Under the pieces are notes generated by a model. The model was not told where the DNA came from. It did not search any database and was given only the letters and a program-made list of their open reading frames with translations. From PALSA-1296 sp038210275 (lineage in GTDB: Bacteria > Bacteroidota > Ignavibacteria > Palsa-1295), in assembly GCA_038210275.1 (NCBI GenBank), contig JBBQWV010000013.1:38353-102352 (forward strand): a stretch of DNA of 64,000 nt, given 5' to 3'. Shown here one piece after another: positions 58,943-64,000 of the stretch (position 1 is the first letter of the stretch; every line of letters starts with the position of its first letter). The translations under genes were made by a program, and so were the position numbers.

Positions 58943-61900
58943 ATGAAGAGATTTATTATTCCGATCATTACTCTGTTCATTGCAAGCAATTTATTTGCGC
59001 AGCATAAAAATACTTCGCAAGCCGTTACGCTGCCGAATCCGATAATGTTCGTGACGCAAGTACCGATGCCTTTCGATTCGAGTACGAGTACGGCAGTATT
59101 CTGCAATCACAATGCCGATGTGTTCAGCGTTATTCGCGGCGGTGATCTTTATATTATTTATCCTGACGGTACCCTGAAAAATCTCACACAACTCGCAGGA
59201 TACGGAACGAGTACAGGATTACAAGGAGCAAATTCTATTGCTGTTCGCCAGCCATGTATTCATTGGAGTGGAACAAAGGCGCTTTTCAGCATGGTCATCG
59301 GCGCACCTGCAACTGCCGGTGCAGCGCAGAATTTCCATTGGCAGATCTTTGAAGTAACGAATATAGGTGAGCAGCAAACTCCTGCCATCACAAAAATTGC
59401 GAATCAACCGACAGGTTATAATAACGTCAGTCCGATTTACGGAACAGACGGAAGAATTATTTTTACAACAGATAGACCAAGAGGCGGACTTACTCAGCAT
59501 TATCCTCTTCACGATGAATACCGAGGAGCAGAATCTGTTTCGGGGTTATGGAGTCTTGACCCTGTAAGCGGCGATCTTAAACAATTGAATGTGCTTCCAT
59601 CCGGTGCTTTCTCTCCATTTATTGATAGTTATGGGCGAGTGATCTCCACACGTTGGGATCATCTTCAACGAGATGGAAATGCTGATGCTGATTTTCTTGG
59701 GAAAGCAAATATCGGTACATTTAATTATTCCGATGAATCAGCAAATGCTACAGTAACTTCAAGCAAAACAGAAATTTTTCCTGAACCGCAAGGTCAGCGT
59801 AGTGATCTTCTCGCTGGTACCAATATGATCGGAATGGAATTCAATCAATTCTTTCCGTGGCAGATCAATGAAGATGGCACAAGCGAAGAGACTTTGAATC
59901 ATGTCGGAAGGCATGACATAAAATTTGGGATGGGCGCTTCGATCAATAATGACCCGAATGTCGTAATTTATAATTATGCAACTGCCGGCAGATTGAACAG
60001 CACAACATATATTTCCAATTTTCTGGAGATGGCAGAAGATCCTGCTCATGCCGGAGATTATTATGGGATAGACTGCGGCGATTTTGGAACCCATGCGTCG
60101 GGACAAATTATAAAATTAAAAGGACAGATTACTCTCGATCCGGGACAGATGCAACTTAGTTATATCACTGATAGAACGACGGCAAGTTCGACGGCTGAAG
60201 GGAAAACTCCTGTTGCAGCAAATAGCGGAAAGTACCGCAATCCGTTACCTCTATCGAATGGAACACTGCTTGCCGTTCACAGCGTAAGTACATTTGATGA
60301 TAGGAATATAGGAACAGGTGCAATTCCGCAATCGCGATATGATTTCAGAATTAAAACTCTGAAAACTTCCGGCAATGTTTTGATAGCGGATCTGCCTATC
60401 ACTCAAGGAATTAGTAAATCACTTACTTACTACGATCCCAATGCCATTGCCTCATTTAGCGGCACACTTTGGGAGATCGATCCTGTGGAAGTCCGTGCGA
60501 GAACAACGCCGTTGAAGCGTGTTTCGACGTTGTCCTCTCCTGAAAAGCAAGTGTTTGCAGAAGTTGGTGTAGATGAAACTGTGTTCAGAAATGATATGGC
60601 GCAGAAGGGAATTGCGCTCTTAGTTTCGCGCAACGTTACGCATCGTGATAAGACCGATCACCAGCAACCATTTTATTTGAAAGTGCATGGTTCGGCAACG
60701 CAAAGCGCAAATGCCTCAGGAAAGATCTATGACATTGCTCATCTCCAACTTTATCAAGCTGATAATATTCGCGGCATGCATTTTGGAAATACAAATCCGA
60801 TTCCCGGAAGACGCATACTCGCTCAGAATATGCATGACAGCGCGATCTATAATAATCCGCCGACATCGGGCGAGCTTGCTTATACTGTAAAGATCGCGTC
60901 TGATGGTTCGTATGCAGCGTATGTTCCGACTAATAGAGCAATCAGTTGGGCGCTGACAGATAGTAATTTTACTCCGATCGTTCGTGAAAGATATTGGATC
61001 AATACTCAACCCGGAGAGATCAGAGTCTGCGCTTCCTGCCATGGAACAAATGACGATGCACTAGTCATTGCCGATCCTGCCCCTCAAAATAAACCTGAGG
61101 CGTTACGTTCTATTTTGCAGTATTGGAAGTCGTCGCATACTCCTGTTGCCCCGTCACTTGCATCACCTGCAAATGATTCTATAGGAGTTCTTACCAATCA
61201 TCCATTCCTTTGGAATCTCGCGGCGAATGCAAATACATATCATTTGCAAATTTCGCTTGCAGCTAATTTTGCAACTACTGTTTATGATGATAGCACTTTG
61301 AATTCAGAGACCTCGTCATTTAATGGAATGCAGATGATGACGAAGTATTATTGGCGTGTCAGTGCTAAAGGTATTGGCGGTTGGAGTGGATGGTCAACAG
61401 TATGGAATTTTACGACAATGTCAACGTCAATTGCTCCGCTTGCTACTATTTTACAATTGCCACTCAATAATTCTTTGAAGCAAACTGTAAATCCGACATT
61501 AGTTTGGAAGCAGACTCTAAGTGCCACGCTGTATCGTGTGCAAATATCAACGACGCAGAATTTTACAACGAACATTTTTGATTCTTTGGATGTCAAAACC
61601 ATAACACTTCCGATATACGGATTGCAAAATAAAACAATATATTACTGGCGAGTGCAGGCATTCAATGATGTTGGACCAGCTCCGTGGTCGGAGATTTGGA
61701 ATTTCACGACGACCGATTCGCCAAAGCCTGCGCCTAATGCACCAATACTTATATCGCCGAAGAACGATGCTCAAGTCGTGGGTGATACAGTACACTTGCT
61801 TTGGCATAGTATAGTGAATGCAACGATGTATCAAGTCACGGTCGGGCATGACTCGAATTTTGCGCCGACAATTTTTTCGTCGAATCTCATTCCTGATACA

Positions 61901-62311
61901 TCATTTACTTACATTAATTCAACAGGCGTGAAATACGACCCGCAATATTGGAAAGTTCAATCTTTCGGAGATGGAGGCAGTGGAAAGTTTTCGGAAATAT
62001 GGAAATTTATCATCACTATTCCAACGGGAGTTCACGATTATTTGAATAGTAAAACACTATCACTTACAAATCATCCAAATCCTTTCAGTTCAAGTACAAC
62101 TATTGATTTTTTCTTGCCAAAAGCGGGAATGGTCAAGTTAAAAGTATTAAACCCCCTTGGGCAATGTGTCTCATCGCTTGCTAATGAATTCCTCGAATCA
62201 GGCAACCACTCATTCAAATGGGATGCAAGTAATTTGTCAAGTGGCGCGTATTATTATAGATTGCAAACAGATGAGGGGATTGCGACAGGCGCGATGAACA
62301 TCGTGCGGTGA
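58943..62311 (+). CDS. Hydrazine-synthase-alpha-like protein with c-type haem motif, Fn3-like modules and T9SS tail
   Basis: 1122 residues from the ATG at 58943, which opens a signal peptide (KRFIIPIITLFIASNLFAQH). The first ~750 residues match what I know of the hydrazine synthase alpha-subunit family: LPNPIMFVTQVPMP, TolB-like propeller strands (GGDLYIIYPDGTLKNLTQLA, YGTDGRIIFTTDRPRGG), RVISTRWDHLQRDGNADADF, FFPWQINEDGTSEETLNHVG, then one haem motif CASCH (residues 696-700). Three Fn3-like modules and a T9SS domain (LTNHPNPFSSSTTIDFFL) follow. True hydrazine synthase belongs to anammox bacteria, so another redox or surface role is more likely here. A paralogue follows 31 bases downstream. 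Confidence 0.85.
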   Translation: MKRFIIPIITLFIASNLFAQHKNTSQAVTLPNPIMFVTQVPMPFDSSTSTAVFCNHNADVFSVIRGGDLYIIYPDGTLKNLTQLAGYGTSTGLQGANSIAVRQPCIHWSGTKALFSMVIGAPATAGAAQNFHWQIFEVTNIGEQQTPAITKIANQPTGYNNVSPIYGTDGRIIFTTDRPRGGLTQHYPLHDEYRGAESVSGLWSLDPVSGDLKQLNVLPSGAFSPFIDSYGRVISTRWDHLQRDGNADADFLGKANIGTFNYSDESANATVTSSKTEIFPEPQGQRSDLLAGTNMIGMEFNQFFPWQINEDGTSEETLNHVGRHDIKFGMGASINNDPNVVIYNYATAGRLNSTTYISNFLEMAEDPAHAGDYYGIDCGDFGTHASGQIIKLKGQITLDPGQMQLSYITDRTTASSTAEGKTPVAANSGKYRNPLPLSNGTLLAVHSVSTFDDRNIGTGAIPQSRYDFRIKTLKTSGNVLIADLPITQGISKSLTYYDPNAIASFSGTLWEIDPVEVRARTTPLKRVSTLSSPEKQVFAEVGVDETVFRNDMAQKGIALLVSRNVTHRDKTDHQQPFYLKVHGSATQSANASGKIYDIAHLQLYQADNIRGMHFGNTNPIPGRRILAQNMHDSAIYNNPPTSGELAYTVKIASDGSYAAYVPTNRAISWALTDSNFTPIVRERYWINTQPGEIRVCASCHGTNDDALVIADPAPQNKPEALRSILQYWKSSHTPVAPSLASPANDSIGVLTNHPFLWNLAANANTYHLQISLAANFATTVYDDSTLNSETSSFNGMQMMTKYYWRVSAKGIGGWSGWSTVWNFTTMSTSIAPLATILQLPLNNSLKQTVNPTLVWKQTLSATLYRVQISTTQNFTTNIFDSLDVKTITLPIYGLQNKTIYYWRVQAFNDVGPAPWSEIWNFTTTDSPKPAPNAPILISPKNDAQVVGDTVHLLWHSIVNATMYQVTVGHDSNFAPTIFSSNLIPDTSFTYINSTGVKYDPQYWKVQSFGDGGSGKFSEIWKFIITIPTGVHDYLNSKTLSLTNHPNPFSSSTTIDFFLPKAGMVKLKVLNPLGQCVSSLANEFLESGNHSFKWDASNLSSGAYYYRLQTDEGIATGAMNIVR

Positions 62312-62342
62312 TAATTTTGGAAAAAGATTGTTAAACTCCGGT

Positions 62343-64000
62343 ATGACCTCAAAGCTCGTTTTCCGGATACTTTTTCTGCTTCTCATCACACGTAGTGCGC
62401 TTGCGCAGCATGTTTCTCTGCCGAATCCTATCATGTTTGTCACGCAAGTGCCAATTCCTTCGGATTCTTCAACTGTCACAACAGTTTTCTCGAATCATTT
62501 AGGCAGTATGATGAGTGCCGGGCGCGGCGGTGATCTGTATATTTATTATCCTGATGGCACCCTCAAAAACCTGACGAAGCTTGCAGGTTTTGGAACCGAT
62601 AGTCTTCAAGGCGCGGATGCCATTGAAGTCCGCCAACCCTCAGTTCATTGGAGTGGTAAGAAAGCGTTTTTCAGCATGGTCATCGGAGCGCCGACAACTC
62701 AGGGGCAAATACAACAATATTTTTGGCAGATCTACGAAGTGACAAATCTTGGAGAAACTGAAACCCCAATCATTACGAAGATCGCGAATCAACCTCCAAA
62801 CTATAATAATATCAGTCCGATATATGGAACAGATGAAAGGATAATTTATACATCTGATCGTCCCCATGGAGGACAGGCACATCTTTATCCTTTACTCGAC
62901 GAACGATTTAGTTTTCCTGCGACGACCGGTCTTTGGAGTTTAGATCCTTCGACAGGTGATCTCTTTCAAATGAATGTCAGCCCGAGTGGAGCATTCTCTC
63001 CATTTATTGATAGTTATGGAAGAGTGGTCTTTACACGCTGGGATCATTTACAACGCGATGAGAACGCTGACAAAGATGCGGTTACCGGAAGTAATATGTT
63101 TGGAACATTTAATTATTCTGACGAATCGGCAAATGCTACAATTACCGATAGCCGCTTAGAAGTTTTTCCGGAGCCTTCCCCGAGTCGTCAGGATCTTTTG
63201 AGTGGGACGAATATACGAGGATTAACATTTGATCAATTTTTTCCCTGGCAGATCAACGAGGATGGTACCTCCGAAGAAACATTAAATCATATTGGAAGGC
63301 ATGAACTTCTGACAAATTTTACTCGCTCCCTCACTGACGATACGAATGTTACCGATTTTCTTATTTCAAATTCCGGCAGATTAAATAATCCTGCGAATCT
63401 TCAGAGCCTTTTGGAGATGAGCGAAGATCCGCTTAATCCCGGAACATATTATGGAATAAATGTTCTACAGTCCGGATTCGATCAACATTCTTCGGGACAG
63501 ATTGTATCGCTCTCTTCCGCCCCCACTCTCGATCCTGGAGCGATGGCATTGAGCTATATTACTCATGAAGCAACTGCCCTTCCCACAATCGAAGGTGGAA
63601 CTCCTAATCCGAATAATTCAGGTCATTATCGCAATCCGATTCGATTATCGAATGGAACACTTATTGCTGTTCATACTGCAGAGACGCGCTCGGATAAGCG
63701 AGGCGGGACTCATGCAAATCCATTTTCCCGTTATGATTTCCGCATTAAAACGATGAAGAGATCGGGAAATATATGGGTAGCTGATTCATTTCTTACCACA
63801 GGCATCCGAAAAAGAATTAGCTATTGGGATCCGAATGCTCTTGTTACTTTTGATACAATATTTTGGGAGCTTGATCCGGTTGAAATTCGTGCACGTACCA
63901 AACCGGTACGCCGGACTTCGATACTTCCGTCACCGGAACAGCAAGTGCTCATCGAAGAAGGTGTTGATGAAAAAAAATTGCGTGATGACATGAAGCAGAA
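62343..64000 (+). CDS. Second hydrazine-synthase-alpha-like protein (3' end outside window)
   Basis: The frame opens at the ATG at 62343 (MTSKLVFRILFLLLITRSAL, a signal peptide ending ALAQH) and stays open to the window end, 552 residues. It is a close paralogue of the 58943 product along the whole visible length: LPNPIMFVTQVPIP, GGDLYIYYPDGTLKNLTKLA, YGTDERIIYTSDRPHGG, RVVFTRWDHLQRDENADKDA, FFPWQINEDGTSEETLNHIG. The haem-motif region of the homologue lies beyond the window. A tandem duplication is the simplest origin. Confidence 0.88.
   Translation, partial: MTSKLVFRILFLLLITRSALAQHVSLPNPIMFVTQVPIPSDSSTVTTVFSNHLGSMMSAGRGGDLYIYYPDGTLKNLTKLAGFGTDSLQGADAIEVRQPSVHWSGKKAFFSMVIGAPTTQGQIQQYFWQIYEVTNLGETETPIITKIANQPPNYNNISPIYGTDERIIYTSDRPHGGQAHLYPLLDERFSFPATTGLWSLDPSTGDLFQMNVSPSGAFSPFIDSYGRVVFTRWDHLQRDENADKDAVTGSNMFGTFNYSDESANATITDSRLEVFPEPSPSRQDLLSGTNIRGLTFDQFFPWQINEDGTSEETLNHIGRHELLTNFTRSLTDDTNVTDFLISNSGRLNNPANLQSLLEMSEDPLNPGTYYGINVLQSGFDQHSSGQIVSLSSAPTLDPGAMALSYITHEATALPTIEGGTPNPNNSGHYRNPIRLSNGTLIAVHTAETRSDKRGGTHANPFSRYDFRIKTMKRSGNIWVADSFLTTGIRKRISYWDPNALVTFDTIFWELDPVEIRARTKPVRRTSILPSPEQQVLIEEGVDEKKLRDDMKQ

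Noticed and set aside
1..64000. tRNA, rRNA, insertion sequences or prophage
   Set aside because: No cloverleaf-like CCA-ended sequence, rRNA motif, transposase, integrase or phage packaging gene was found; the fibre-like proteins carry signal peptides and are not in a phage context.

Overview
The window looks like a chromosome segment from a member of the Bacteroidota/Chlorobiota (FCB) group, most like the Ignavibacteria/Kapabacteria side. Evidence: at least five secreted proteins end in a type IX secretion (T9SS type A, Por) sorting domain. The order ileS - dksA-like - lspA is the one usual in Bacteroidota. IleRS has the PGIHHV form of the HIGH motif, and pyruvate/branched-chain dehydrogenase E1 is a fused alpha-beta chain. 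Some genes carry clear AAGGAG ribosome binding sites (dksA-like, gpsA, lipoprotein at 49221, sigma factor at 47209). No rRNA, tRNA, CRISPR array, transposase or integrase was seen.

Layout. 1-12.3 kb: envelope and housekeeping genes (LysM protein end, TetA-like MFS pump, PBP4-type DacB, YjbR, VWA-OmpA lipoprotein, EVE, RluD, LspA, DksA-like, IleRS). 12.4-21.7 kb: the most interesting region, described below. 21.7-37.1 kb: dapA-dapB, a DUF4159 protein, fused E1, a BNR/T9SS protein, GH57 and YeiH-type transporter genes, an EF-G paralogue, a seven-repeat T9SS protein, gpsA and plsY. 37.1-37.8 kb: gene-free and full of repeats. 37.8-42.6 kb: two large secreted proteins, ispD and a DoxX-like gene. 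42.7-47.0 kb: an OmpR-type regulator, a putative outer-membrane protein and a HAMP histidine kinase, then a SIMPL protein. 47.2-49.9 kb: an ECF sigma factor, an unusual anti-sigma-like protein with an outer-membrane-barrel-like tail, and a lipoprotein. 50-55.2 kb: an OppA-type lipoprotein and a TonB-dependent receptor with a small Cys/His protein in front. 55.5-64 kb: a giant BNR-repeat T9SS protein, then two adjacent proteins resembling the hydrazine synthase alpha-subunit family. The second runs off the window and is not closed by a stop.

The candidate undescribed system is at 12.4-21.3 kb, all on the minus strand. An NtrC-type sigma-54 activator (reading frame broken once in the receiver domain) sits with two tandem paralogous PAS histidine kinases. 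Four sigma-54 (-24/-12) promoter matches lie beside them, all on the same strand. One precedes the kinase operon, and its core matches the consensus exactly. One precedes a four-gene operon of secreted proteins that resemble phage tail fibres. Two precede near-identical ~107-nt units that end in a strong intrinsic terminator, i.e. candidate sigma-54-dependent small RNAs. One unit lies upstream of the secreted-protein operon and the other just after its last gene. Three of the promoters have an AGAA(n)TTCT palindrome about 97-106 bases upstream of the predicted start, where an activator would bind. Architecturally this resembles the sigma-54/LuxO/Qrr arrangement of Vibrio, but no homology is claimed.

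Interspersed palindromic repeats of about 115-140 bp (outer arms GTCATTGCGAG / CTCGCAATGAC, inner hairpins that differ between copies) occur in intergenic spaces along the window. A second dispersed repeat occurs once in each orientation (21.5 kb and 37.4 kb).
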